Part shown: positions 55,012 through 62,716 of the stretch, one piece after another | Position numbering within the stretch: the stretch's first letter is position 1 | How the letters are laid out: every line of letters starts with the position of its first letter | Assembly: GCA_964196195.1 (NCBI GenBank) | Contig: CAXMSE010000087.1 | Span: 8,954 to 72,953, forward strand | Reading direction: 5' to 3' | DNA length: 64,000 bases | Origin: OFTM10 sp964196195 | GTDB taxonomy: Bacteria; Actinomycetota; Acidimicrobiia; Acidimicrobiales; Aldehydirespiratoraceae | Program-made: the position numbers and the translations under genes | Notes under the pieces: model-generated | What the model was told of the DNA's origin: nothing | The model's database searches: none | Seen by the model: only the letters and a program-made list of their open reading frames with translations

Positions 55012-55719
55012 ATGACCGCGACGACGCCGATCCTGCGCAAGTCGATCAAGAACAAGGCTCCCGGGCTCAGGTTCGAGCGCGAGCAGTGGGACCTCGGATG
55101 CCACACGGTTGCTGGTATCGACGAGGTCGGGCGGGGAGCATGGGCCGGCCCGCTCACGCTGGCGGCGGTGGTGGTGCCACGCGAGAAGCGGCTCTACAAG
55201 GTCCGCGACTCCAAGATGCTCACCGAGGCTGAACGCGAAGTGATGCACGACCGCGTGATCGAGTGGGCCGATCACGTGTCGGTGGCCCACGCCAGCCAGG
55301 AGGAATGCGACGAGCTCGGGATGTCGGCTGCCCAGAAGCTCGCGGCCCAGCGGGCTCTGACAGGGCTCGGGGTGCCGATCGACCATGTACTGGTCGACGG
55401 CAATTGGGACTTCGTCGAGACGGCGCCCACCACCAGGATCGTGAAGGGCGACACGGTGAGCCTCTCGATCGCGGCCGCGTCGATCGTCGCGAAGGTCACC
55501 CGCGATCGCATGATGCGCGACTGGCACCGGCATTATCCCGCCTACTCATTCGTCGGCAACAAGGGATACCCGTGTCCGCGCCACAAGGCGGCCCTTGCGG
55601 CCTACGGGCCAAGCGCCATCCATCGCCGCCGGTGGGTATTCATGGACGACCTCCGATGGACCGGCATTCCCCGTATCGTCGATCCCGATGACGACATCCC
55701 CCAGCTCGACCTCTTCTGA
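55012..55719 (+). CDS. rnhB: Ribonuclease HII
   Basis: A 235-residue RNase HII. The acidic catalytic set is visible: Asp-Glu in GIDEVGRGAWAGP, Asp in VLVDGNWDF and Asp in DRMMRDWHR, with the GNKGYPCPRH block near the end. It removes ribonucleotides and RNA primers from DNA. An N-terminal stretch of about 20 residues precedes the core. ATG 55012 is the start. The 3' end overlaps the following membrane-protein gene by 32 bp in another frame. Confidence 0.95.
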   Translation: MTATTPILRKSIKNKAPGLRFEREQWDLGCHTVAGIDEVGRGAWAGPLTLAAVVVPREKRLYKVRDSKMLTEAEREVMHDRVIEWADHVSVAHASQEECDELGMSAAQKLAAQRALTGLGVPIDHVLVDGNWDFVETAPTTRIVKGDTVSLSIAAASIVAKVTRDRMMRDWHRHYPAYSFVGNKGYPCPRHKAALAAYGPSAIHRRRWVFMDDLRWTGIPRIVDPDDDIPQLDLF

Positions 55720-56128
55720 GACCACCCAGGTCCGCGCCGGTCGGCTACCCGCCTTCACCCTCGTGGGCTGGACCCTGTTCCTCTGGGCATCACGATTGCG
55801 GCTCGTCCTCGACAACGATGATCTCAACGTTTGGGGAACGGCCTGGCGGATCGGCGTGGTCGTCCTGTTCTCGGCGCTCGGAGCAATGGCCGGCTACGGC
55901 CTGCTCCGCCGCAGCCCCTGGGTCCACACCGTCATGGCCGTGCTGGTGTGGTGGACCATCGGATTCTGGCTCGTGCGAGGCACCGGAATAGTCATCGACG
56001 ATCACGAGCTCGGCTTCACCGTCGTCCACACGATCCTGATGGTGGTTTCGATCGGCACAGCGGCCTGGGCCGCAGCTTCTGGCTGGACCGGGCGGGCCAT
56101 GTGGGTTTGGCCGGGCCGGGGTCGCTAA
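55688..56128 (+). CDS. Small four-helix membrane protein, unknown function
   Basis: A 146-residue protein with a Ser/Thr-rich N-terminus and four hydrophobic segments (about 22-36, 53-72, 78-98 and 112-132), ending in a basic tail. No family was recognised. The ATG at 55688 lies inside the last codons of rnhB, giving translational coupling. It ends 13 bp before the Nfu-like gene. Similar small membrane proteins after rnhB are common in actinobacteria, but no role is known. Confidence 0.7.
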   Translation: MTTSPSSTSSETTQVRAGRLPAFTLVGWTLFLWASRLRLVLDNDDLNVWGTAWRIGVVVLFSALGAMAGYGLLRRSPWVHTVMAVLVWWTIGFWLVRGTGIVIDDHELGFTVVHTILMVVSIGTAAWAAASGWTGRAMWVWPGRGR

Positions 56129-56141
56129 CCTGCGTTTCGCT

Positions 56142-56474
56142 ATGGGACAACCCGTCACCCTCATCCGCACCTCTTCGCCCCAGCCAGGAACCGTGCGCTT
56201 CGAACTCAACCGCAGCCTCACCGGCATGGGCCATGTGCGTTACGAAGCCGGTGACGAGATCACCGCCACCGACCCGGCGGCCATGCTGGCGAGCCGGATC
56301 TTCGAGGCCAGCGACTCGGTGAAATCGATCCACATTTACAGCTCGATGGTCACGGTGCACTTCTCCGAGACCGACACCGGTGGTATCGAAGAAGTGATCG
56401 GCGGGCTGTACACCTACTATCTTCCCGGCATCGAAATTCCAAGCGATGAAGAACTCATCGCCATGCTGGAGTAG
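56142..56474 (+). CDS. Nfu/NifU N-terminal-domain-like small protein
   Basis: A 110-residue protein. Residues 7-75 resemble the Nfu N-terminal domain: an early Pro-containing strand (SSPQPGTVRF), the AAMLASRIFE helix, then IHIYSSMVTVHF. The CxxC iron-sulfur domain of full-length Nfu is absent, so it cannot be a complete scaffold. The tail is acidic and ends IPSDEELIAMLE. The gene matters here because its last ~60 bp recur four times downstream, each copy ending in the same in-frame tail and stop. It appears to be the parent gene and probable insertion target of the array that follows. Confidence 0.8.
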   Translation: MGQPVTLIRTSSPQPGTVRFELNRSLTGMGHVRYEAGDEITATDPAAMLASRIFEASDSVKSIHIYSSMVTVHFSETDTGGIEEVIGGLYTYYLPGIEIPSDEELIAMLE

Positions 56475-56548
56475 TCGCTGCGAGTCACGTCCCCGCGGGG
56501 ACGCAAAACTGCCTCAGCGGTGGCCCACTCTGTACTTGCCGGATCTGT
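56414..56548 (+). repeat. Repeat copy R1: native 3' end of the Nfu-like gene plus palindrome
   Basis: This copy comprises the last 61 bases of the Nfu-like gene (56414-56474), a short spacer, the perfect palindrome CGTCCCCGCGGGGACG (56488-56503) and a flank beginning GCAAAACTG that includes ACTTGCCGGATCTG. The flank is a diverged relative of the R5 flank (GCAAACTGG... CTTGCCGGATCTT). The palindrome may be the terminator of the gene. R1 lacks the GGGGTTCTAG block found before R2, R3 and R4, as expected if it is the intact gene. Confidence 0.85.
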
Positions 56549-56744
56549 GAGGCTCGACGGGTTGCCGGTGTTGTCGACATCGCGCACTTAATGCCGGTGC
56601 CGGCAGATGTTTCGCGGAGTGTCGTTAGGTGTTTCGACTAGAACTCAAGCGTTAGGGACATGTGAGAGGTTAGGAATCGGGGAATTATTCGCGTTCCTTG
56701 TCCACATTTCGGTCTCTATCACCTTTAGTAGGTAGAGACATGAG

Positions 56745-57221
56745 GTGAGAAGTGTGGTTGTGTCACCCAGCGAGTCGTACACCGAGTTTGTGACCCAGAG
56801 CGGTGCGCGGATTCAACAAGGCCTGATGGCGGCGTTGGGACCGGACTCAGGACCTGATGCTGCAGCTGAGGCGCTGACCTACGGGTGGGAGCACTGGGAT
56901 CGGGTCAGTGCCATGGACAACCCGGCTGGGTATTTATTCGTCGTCGGCCGCCGTCGCGGTAGGGAGTTGGACCGACCACTGGTGTTTCCTCTGATTCTGC
57001 GGCCCGACGATGGCGCTCCTTGGGTGGAGCCTGCTCTACCCGATGCGCTGGCGTTGCTGTCGGAGCGTCAACGGGTCGCGACACTGCTGGTTCATGGTGG
57101 TGGTTGGACCTATGTCGAGGTAGCAGATCTGCTTGATGTGGACCGCGGAACGGTCAAGAAGCATGCCGACCGGGGCCTAGAGAAGCTCCGTTCGGCCATG
57201 GAGGTGAACGTCGATGGGTGA
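56745..57221 (+). CDS. ECF-type RNA polymerase sigma factor (pair 1)
   Basis: A 158-residue sigma-70-family protein. Region 2 spans about 10-72 (AEALTYGWEHWDRVSAM then NPAGYLFVVGRRRGR), and region 4 spans about 95-150 with a helix-turn-helix (YVEVADLLDVDRGTVKKHADRGLEKLR). GTG 56745 is used; GTG codons at 56754 and 56760 are alternatives, the former with AGGTGAGA just upstream. It overlaps the next gene by exactly 8 bp. It would direct RNA polymerase to unknown promoters when released by its membrane partner. A paralogue (61186-61656) has the same length and the same partner type. Confidence 0.88.
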   Translation: MRSVVVSPSESYTEFVTQSGARIQQGLMAALGPDSGPDAAAEALTYGWEHWDRVSAMDNPAGYLFVVGRRRGRELDRPLVFPLILRPDDGAPWVEPALPDALALLSERQRVATLLVHGGGWTYVEVADLLDVDRGTVKKHADRGLEKLRSAMEVNVDG

Positions 57222-58563
57222 TTTCGAGACGCAGGTTCGGGAATACTGGTCGGGTGTGGTGGCGGAGAATCCGGTTCCGAGTGCCGCGGAGTTGATGGAG
57301 CGGGTCGCTTTCGTTGACAACGCCGTCGCCCCAGCCGAGGGTCTGGTCGACGAGCGGGCAGTCGAGGCTTCGCCCTCAGCGCCTCGTAAGCCGTTCGGTC
57401 GTAGCGCGTTGGCTGCAGTTGCCGCCGCGATCGTGATCTTGGTGGGCAGCCTTGTCTGGCTGTTCGGGTCCAGTGACGAGACTTCTTCGGTGGTTACCCA
57501 GCCCCCCGTTCCGGCACCCTCACTCCCGGAACCGACGAACACCACACCAGCAACAAGCACCATCCCGGCAACGACTACCGCCCCTGCGGTGCTGCCTCCT
57601 CCGGTTCTCGAAGCATCACGGGTGCCCCAAGATGAAGCGGTTTTCGGAGACGGTCAGATACGTTCGGTGGCGGTCTCCGAGAGTGGCCTGGTGGCGGTCG
57701 GTATGACTGGCTCAGCCGAGTCGAGGGCCGTCGTTTGGGTGTCAACTGACGGGAGCGTTTGGACCCGCCTTCCAGATGATGAATCGGTGTTCGGCGACGC
57801 CTGGTTGGGGTCCGTCGCGAGCTACGGCGAAGGCTTTGTGGCGGTCGGGAACTTTAATACTGTTGCCTCTGTGTGGATGTCTCCCGACGGCGTCGACTGG
57901 GAACGCGTGCCCCACGACGAGTCAGTCTTCGGCCGTGACAACGAACAGTCCATGGTCTCCGTCGTCGAATTCAACGGTGGTCTGGTTGCGGTGGGCGGAA
58001 CCAACCGCAGTGCCGCGGTGTGGGCATCGCCGAATGGACTCACATGGACTCGAGTCGGCTCGGATGAGCCGATCTTCGAGGGATCGGTCATATTGGACAT
58101 CGTCCGCTTCGGTGAGGGCCTGGTCGCGGTCGGGCTCGATTCGTCCTGCTGCGAGGATACTGATGCGCTGGTCTGGACCTCAGCCGATGGCGTCGAGTGG
58201 GAACGTGTGCCCCACGACGAGACGGTCTTCGGCGGGGACGGCGATCAGATAATGACCTCGGTCGCTTCGTCGGGTGGTCGTCTGGTGGCGGTCGGTCTTG
58301 ACCATGGAGGGCTTGGCGACTCGGCGGTGTGGAGGTCTGAGGACGGGCTCACCTGGACGCGCGTACCCGATGAATCTGTGTTCGGCGCAGGTGTCGGTGG
58401 TGGCATCGAGATGATCTCGGTCGAGGCTCTCGGCGAGGGATTCGTCGCGGGTGGTCTTCAACACATCGCGGGTCTTGGTGGCGACATGGATGCTGTTGTG
58501 TGGACTACGTCTGATGGGCTTACATGGGCTCGCGTTTCGGCCGCCGATGCCGTCTTTTGGTGA
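57214..58563 (+). CDS. Membrane-anchored beta-propeller protein, putative anti-sigma factor (pair 1)
   Basis: A 449-residue protein: a cytoplasmic N-terminus of about 70 residues (DFETQVREYWSGVVAEN), one hydrophobic helix (about 72-90), a Thr/Pro-rich linker, then six propeller-like repeats of about 50 residues. Each repeat has an AVW-S-DG-W-RVP strand pair and a VAVG strand. The helical N-terminus plus single helix is the topology of membrane anti-sigma factors, and the 8-bp overlap with the ECF gene supports pairing. The external propeller could sense a ligand or cell-wall component. The last repeat ends abruptly (ADAVFW), and a detached fragment follows at 58605. Confidence 0.8.
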   Translation: MGDFETQVREYWSGVVAENPVPSAAELMERVAFVDNAVAPAEGLVDERAVEASPSAPRKPFGRSALAAVAAAIVILVGSLVWLFGSSDETSSVVTQPPVPAPSLPEPTNTTPATSTIPATTTAPAVLPPPVLEASRVPQDEAVFGDGQIRSVAVSESGLVAVGMTGSAESRAVVWVSTDGSVWTRLPDDESVFGDAWLGSVASYGEGFVAVGNFNTVASVWMSPDGVDWERVPHDESVFGRDNEQSMVSVVEFNGGLVAVGGTNRSAAVWASPNGLTWTRVGSDEPIFEGSVILDIVRFGEGLVAVGLDSSCCEDTDALVWTSADGVEWERVPHDETVFGGDGDQIMTSVASSGGRLVAVGLDHGGLGDSAVWRSEDGLTWTRVPDESVFGAGVGGGIEMISVEALGEGFVAGGLQHIAGLGGDMDAVVWTTSDGLTWARVSAADAVFW

Positions 58564-58604
58564 GGGCCAAGCCCAGAGAATCCATTCGATCGCCGTGAAC
58601 CAAG

Positions 58605-58817
58605 GTGAACGGCACAGTCAGTAATTCTCGGAGGGACCCGGACGCGTACTCGATCTCCGACGTTGTCGTCGATGGTGACACGGTGTCGTGGTCATATGTG
58701 TGGGTCAGGGACACGGGTCAGGAATTCTGCGCGGTCGGGAACGAACTCGATGTCAACGATGATGGACTGATCGTAGAGCTGCGCTGGGGCGACGATCCCG
58801 GTGAATGCGACGAGTGA
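58605..58817 (+). pseudogene. Fragment resembling the end of a SnoaL/NTF2-like domain
   Basis: A 70-codon open stretch without a clear ribosome site. The translated segment ISDVVVDGDTVSWSYVWV, followed by CAVGNELDVNDDG, resembles the last strands of SnoaL-like domains, which are found in some ECF sigma proteins and small secreted proteins. A stop codon lies just upstream in frame, so the domain is truncated. It directly follows the shortened propeller gene and precedes repeat R2. It is most simply a remnant left by rearrangement. A short real gene is possible but less likely. Confidence 0.5.
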
Positions 58818-58830
58818 ACGGGTTGATGTA

Positions 58831-59005
58831 GGGGTTCTAGTTAGCACCTACTACCTTCCGGGCGTGAAGATTCCGAGCGATGAGGAACTCATCGCCATGC
58901 TGGAGTAGCTGCTGTCGAACACGTCCCCGCGGGGACGTGAAGCTGCGGAGGCGGGGATTTGGTTGCGTTGCGGCGATCCGATCGCTGCCCGCGTGATGCC
59001 CCGCG
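58831..59005 (+). repeat. Repeat copy R2: displaced 3' end of the Nfu-like gene plus palindrome
   Basis: It begins GGGGTTCTAGTTAGCAC, then runs 58848-58908 with about 85-90% identity to the gene end (tail reads YYLPGVKIPSDEELIAMLE then TAG). After it come the palindrome ACGTCCCCGCGGGGACGT (58921-58938) and a flank shared with R4 (GCGTTG-GGCGATCCG, CCCGCGT-ATGCC). There is no gene body in front of it, so it is an orphan 3' end. Confidence 0.85.
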
Positions 59006-59047
59006 CCCAGGTGAAGCTGGACGTTCCGGCATCCCCGCTCAGATGGG

Positions 59048-59656
59048 CTAGGCGGGTGGGGTGAGTGTCACGTTGATCAGGAAGTCTCGGTCTGGATCCC
59101 TCAGCAGCCGGTTGAATCGGTGGATGTCGAGAAGTGTCAGGAAGGCCAGCGCTGGGTCCGGATCGCTCCAGGAAGTGCCACAGGCGTCCACCAGCGTGGC
59201 CGGGATGTCATCACCGGACTCGCCATCGACCCCGGTGCTCAGCGTCCCAACCCGCGCCGGGTCGCCGACTTCCTCCAGCCAACATATGTCGCCGGGATGG
59301 CTGTCTTTCATCTCGAACAGGATGCTGTTGATCACATGCGGGGCGGGGGGCGGTGTGACGATCTCCCAGTCGATGATCCAGTCTCCTGCCCCATGGCCCG
59401 ATCCGCCGCCCCGAACATCGATACAGATTGCGCCGTGCCCCGGAGTGATCTGGGCGTCGTAGTGGTCGCCGACAGAGTGCCCATCGCCACCAACGACCCA
59501 AGTCCCCGGATCCCAGATTGCACCATTTTCGACCAGGGCTTCACAGGTCTGTCCGGGTTGGGCGCGCGGAGGCTTCTTGCCCCCTCGAGCCGCCGCGGGT
59601 AGTGCCAACGCCGCCAACAGCGCCAGGCTCGTCACGATTACGAATAGATGCTTCAT
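59048..59656 (-). CDS. Small secreted protein, unknown function
   Basis: A 202-residue protein with a clear Sec signal (LFVIVTSLALLAALALPAAA, cleavage near AAA-RG at about residue 24). The mature part has four to five cysteines (TCEAL, ICIDV, ICWLEE, DACGTS), which suggests disulfides, and is otherwise unrecognised. ATG 59656 has a GGAGG ribosome site. It lies between R2 and the pair-2 propeller gene, on the same strand as that pair, 50 bp downstream of the propeller stop, so it may be the third gene of that operon and an exported target or partner. Confidence 0.78.
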   Translation of the reverse strand: MKHLFVIVTSLALLAALALPAAARGGKKPPRAQPGQTCEALVENGAIWDPGTWVVGGDGHSVGDHYDAQITPGHGAICIDVRGGGSGHGAGDWIIDWEIVTPPPAPHVINSILFEMKDSHPGDICWLEEVGDPARVGTLSTGVDGESGDDIPATLVDACGTSWSDPDPALAFLTLLDIHRFNRLLRDPDRDFLINVTLTPPA

Positions 59657-59705
59657 GGTGTCCTCCGTCCAATCTCCAATACACCGTCAGGCTCAGTGGT
59701 TCTTG

Positions 59706-61193
59706 TCATCCCTGTGATGCCACGACCCAAATCACCCCGTCCGCTTCGTCCTCGCCGTCGTTTCCGACAGCCACGACGCCCGGGCCGCCGGCGACAACGC
59801 CGTTCATCACCTGACGACCGGGTCCTCCGAAGACCATCTCGTCGTCCTGAACCCGCGACCAGCTGACCCCGTCCACAGAAGTCCACACCGCAGCGTCGTT
59901 GTCGCCACTCGAATTGTCGCGACCGACTGCCACCAGACCAGCGGTTGCCGTGGTGACTTGCCACAGCTCCTGGTTACCCACTCCGCCGAAGAGCTCTCCG
60001 CCGTCCTCTGCCCGCAACCAGCTGATCCCGTCCACAGAAGTCCACACTGCAGCGTCGTTGTTGGAGCCAGAATCTTCGGCTCCGACTGCAACCAAACCCG
60101 GACCTCCCGCAACCACTCCTCGCAGGACTTGGCTGCCCGGCCCGCCCAGCACACCCGCTTCATCAGACGCCCGCAGCCAGCTGATCCCATCCGCAGAAGT
60201 CCACACCACAGCATCCACGTCGCTGCCGGGACTGCCCCATCCGACCGCTACCAAACCCGGACCTCCCGCAACCACGTCCCATAGCACCTGGGTGCCCGTC
60301 CCGCCCAACACACCCGCTTCATCTGGTGCCCGCAGCCACGTGATCCCGTCCACAGAAGTCCACACCGCAGCATCCATCTCTGCCTCTAACCGGTCGATTC
60401 CGACCGCCACCAGACCCGGACCTCCGGCAACCACGCTGAACATCACCTGATCACCCGGTCCGCCCAGCACGCCTGCCTCGTCGGGAACCCGCAACCAGGT
60501 GATTCCGTCCACCGAAGTCCACACCGCAGCATCACCATCACTGTTGAGGTCGGCACCAACCCGTCCTACCGCCACCAGTCCTGGTCCTCCCGCCGTAACA
60601 CCCCACATCGTCTGGTCGCCCGGCCCTCCCAGGACGCCTGCTTCGTCGGGAACCCGCAACCAGGTGATCCCGTCCACCGAAGTCCACACCGCAGCATCGC
60701 CGGCTTCATCTGATCCTTCGGCTCCGACCGCGACCAGACCGGGGCCTCCCACCGTCACGGCGACCATCGACTGCACACCCGGTCCGCCCATGACGGCTTC
60801 GTCGTGGGCGATCCGAGCCCAGCGCTCCCCCGAGGCAGGCGCGGTCACGCTCGGCGAGGGGCCGGTATCGGCTGGCGTCGGTGTCGCTGCCGGATCGGTG
60901 GTGACCACGTCGTCTCCTCCGCCGGCAACTACAAGAAGACCCACAACCAGAAGGACTATCGCCGCAACCGCGGCAAGAACCCCGACCCGATGTTTGGGGC
61001 CGACCTGGAGAGTGTCGTCGGCCGGCCGAGGACCGTTGACCGACGAAGCATCTCCATCGAGAGGCACAAACACCAGCTGGTGCGGTTCCCCCGAGGGCCC
61101 TGGCCCCGCGCGGTCCTCGAGGATGTCTTCAACGTCGAGTCGTTGTACGGCGTGTTCGAAGTAGTCGCCCAACTGGGTCTTCAGGTCATGCAT
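59706..61193 (-). CDS. Membrane-anchored seven-repeat beta-propeller protein, putative anti-sigma factor (pair 2)
   Basis: A 495-residue protein with the same plan as 57214-58563: a cytoplasmic N-terminus (HDLKTQLGDYFEHAVQR), one hydrophobic helix (about 71-91, VLAAVAAIVLLVVGLLVV), a Pro/Thr linker, then seven repeats of about 52 residues with consensus AAVWTSVDGITWLRVPDEAG and GGPGLVAVG. The final half repeat (DGVIWVVASQG) could close a seven-bladed ring with the first. The repeats are nearly identical, unlike those of pair 1. ATG 61193 lies inside the sigma gene (8-bp overlap). Anti-sigma function is inferred from topology and pairing. Confidence 0.82.
   Translation of the reverse strand: MHDLKTQLGDYFEHAVQRLDVEDILEDRAGPGPSGEPHQLVFVPLDGDASSVNGPRPADDTLQVGPKHRVGVLAAVAAIVLLVVGLLVVAGGGDDVVTTDPAATPTPADTGPSPSVTAPASGERWARIAHDEAVMGGPGVQSMVAVTVGGPGLVAVGAEGSDEAGDAAVWTSVDGITWLRVPDEAGVLGGPGDQTMWGVTAGGPGLVAVGRVGADLNSDGDAAVWTSVDGITWLRVPDEAGVLGGPGDQVMFSVVAGGPGLVAVGIDRLEAEMDAAVWTSVDGITWLRAPDEAGVLGGTGTQVLWDVVAGGPGLVAVGWGSPGSDVDAVVWTSADGISWLRASDEAGVLGGPGSQVLRGVVAGGPGLVAVGAEDSGSNNDAAVWTSVDGISWLRAEDGGELFGGVGNQELWQVTTATAGLVAVGRDNSSGDNDAAVWTSVDGVSWSRVQDDEMVFGGPGRQVMNGVVAGGPGVVAVGNDGEDEADGVIWVVASQG
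59830..60750 (-). repeat. Tandem near-identical propeller repeats, period about 156-165 bp
   Basis: Blocks such as CAGTCCACACCGCAGCATC-like strings (read on the plus strand as GAAGTCCACACCGCAGCATC) recur at regular spacing through the propeller gene. High DNA identity between adjacent blades indicates recent duplication or gene conversion, and predicts variation in blade number. Confidence 0.8.
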
Positions 61194-61656
61194 CAGCTGT
61201 CACCTCCAATGCCGTTCGTAGCTTCGCCAAGCCGCGGTCGCGGTGGCGTCGAATGGTTGAGCGGTCGACACCCAACAGGTCAGCCGCTTCGCGTTCGGTC
61301 CATTCCAGAACATGCACGAGCACGACAGCCGTGCGCTGGGCTTCGGACAGGCTGAGAAGAGCCGCCGGCAGCGCCGGTTCAACACGAGGCAGTTCACGCC
61401 GATCGACGGCCGGGAACAGCGGGGTGCCACGGCGATAGCGGCGGGCCGCGCTTTGCCCGACTCGATACAGGAACCCAGCCGGATTCTTCATTACCTGCAC
61501 CTCGATCCAGTGCTCCCAGGCGTAGAGAAGGGCGTCGGCGGCCGAGTCTCTTCCCACATCGACGCCATATGCGGCCGCGAGAGCGAGAGACAGACGAGGC
61601 TCGACTTCTTGCACGAAGATCGTGAACTCTTCGTTGTCCACCGGCTTTTTCATCAT
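61186..61656 (-). CDS. ECF-type RNA polymerase sigma factor (pair 2)
   Basis: A 156-residue paralogue of the pair-1 sigma factor. Region 2 is DALLYAWEHWIEVQVM then NPAGFLYRVGQSAARR; region 4 has the helix-turn-helix EREAADLLGVDRSTIRRHRDRGLAKLR. The start is set at the double ATG 61656/61653, which aligns with the paralogue length; the open frame continues upstream without family support. It overlaps the propeller gene by 8 bp, exactly as in pair 1. Orientation is opposite to pair 1, so the two pairs face each other across R2 and the secreted-protein gene. Confidence 0.86.
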   Translation of the reverse strand: MMKKPVDNEEFTIFVQEVEPRLSLALAAAYGVDVGRDSAADALLYAWEHWIEVQVMKNPAGFLYRVGQSAARRYRRGTPLFPAVDRRELPRVEPALPAALLSLSEAQRTAVVLVHVLEWTEREAADLLGVDRSTIRRHRDRGLAKLRTALEVTADA

Positions 61657-62226
61657 GCTCGGTCCGATCACTCTCACCCAAGTAGACCAAGAAACCCGCC
61701 AAGTGGGTGACAGCAATTTGGAAATGATGCGAGCGGAGTCGCTGTCTCTCACGGCCAAGATGACACGGCGCAAATCTTGGGTGAGCACGGCAGACTGTCC
61801 GAAGACCAAGGTCAAAATGCCCTATGTCGGCATGTGGCCTCGCGCACGCCGCCATCAGGGTTACCCGATCCGGCCGCGGCCATCTGCGCAGAACGGCTCA
61901 TATGGGCGGGTGTCGGCCTCGCCAACGTTGTAGCACGCGGCCTCGGCGCACTGTCTCGCCCACTGCTGCCTGCCCATAACGGCGCTTGAGGGCGGGGCTT
62001 CGCTGCCTTTTGGGGCATCCAAGGCCCACCCGGAAATGACGCGGCTGAATCCATCAGGATGCGTCGCACTTGCGGCGAAGCCCTGCACACTTGCCGCTGA
62101 TCAAGCCACTTGGCCGGCACGCTGCTCGGCCGCTATCGAGACTGTCTGTAATCGCCACGTCCGATCGGGCACGGCGGTGGGCGCCATGGCGGGGCCCGCT
62201 CGTAGTCGAGAGCCTGGGTTGAACGC
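61657..62226. other. Intergenic stretch upstream of sigma pair 2, with a repeat-related tail
   Basis: No convincing gene in about 570 bp. It should contain the pair-2 promoter. Bases about 62090-62226 (CACACTTGCCGCTGATCA onward to GGGCACGGCGGTGG) resemble the stretch just before repeat R4 (about 63219-63364), so the repeated unit extends upstream of the gene-end copy in these two cases. Confidence 0.5.
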
Positions 62227-62345
62227 GGGGTTCTAGTTAGAACGTACTACCTTCCCGGCGTCGAAATTCCGAGCGATGAGGAACTCATCGCCATGCTGGA
62301 GTAGCTGCTGTCAAGGATCGGGCGCCGCACTAGGGCCGGAGTGCA
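62227..62345 (+). repeat. Repeat copy R3: displaced 3' end without the palindrome
   Basis: GGGGTTCTAGTTAGAAC leads into 62245-62304, close to identical with the gene end (tail YYLPGVEIPSDEELIAMLE, stop TAG). The CGTCCCCGCGGGGACG palindrome is missing: after the stop the sequence jumps to ATCGGGCGCCGCACTAGGGCC, which corresponds to the distal flank of R4 (ATCGGGCACCGCAGTAGGGCC). R3 therefore has an internal deletion. It contains the perfect 6-2-6 palindrome GTTCTA-GT-TAGAAC at 62230-62243. Confidence 0.85.
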
Positions 62346-62431
62346 GCGCGTCCGTTGCGTCCGTTGCGTCCGTGATCGTTGCTATGTGGCAGCAATAGAT
62401 ATCCGCATTCGGGCCGCTGACCTCGCGGAAA

Positions 62432-62716
62432 TCAGCTCTCAGCTGTCACCGGATCAATCATCTTGCTGACCTCCGTAACAATCGTCGCTGGGAATCCACT
62501 TCTTTCAGCATGTTCGTAGATGAGAGCTTCAGCATCGGCGAGATAGATGCAGAACGTCTTGTCCTGAACGACATAGGAGTGATCCCACTGAATGCCCTTT
62601 CCTTCGGACTGCATTGCAGACAGCACCGAGTTCGACTGAGCTGATGCATCACGCAATGCGGCACGATTGGCAGAGCCGATCTCCGGAATCTCTCTCTCGA
62701 TCACGAACCTTGGCAT
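62432..62716 (-). CDS. DUF4242-like small protein
   Basis: A 94-residue protein starting MPRFVIEREIPEIG, with WDHSYVVQDKTFCIYLADAE in the middle. This matches the DUF4242/SCO4226 family of small alpha-beta ferredoxin-like proteins, some of which bind nickel through conserved His/Cys residues; here the His and Cys are in WDHSYV and KTFCIY. ATG 62716 follows GGAGG, better than the in-frame ATG at 62731. Function in the cell is unknown. It is the only gene seen between repeats R3 and R4. Confidence 0.82.
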   Translation of the reverse strand: MPRFVIEREIPEIGSANRAALRDASAQSNSVLSAMQSEGKGIQWDHSYVVQDKTFCIYLADAEALIYEHAERSGFPATIVTEVSKMIDPVTAES

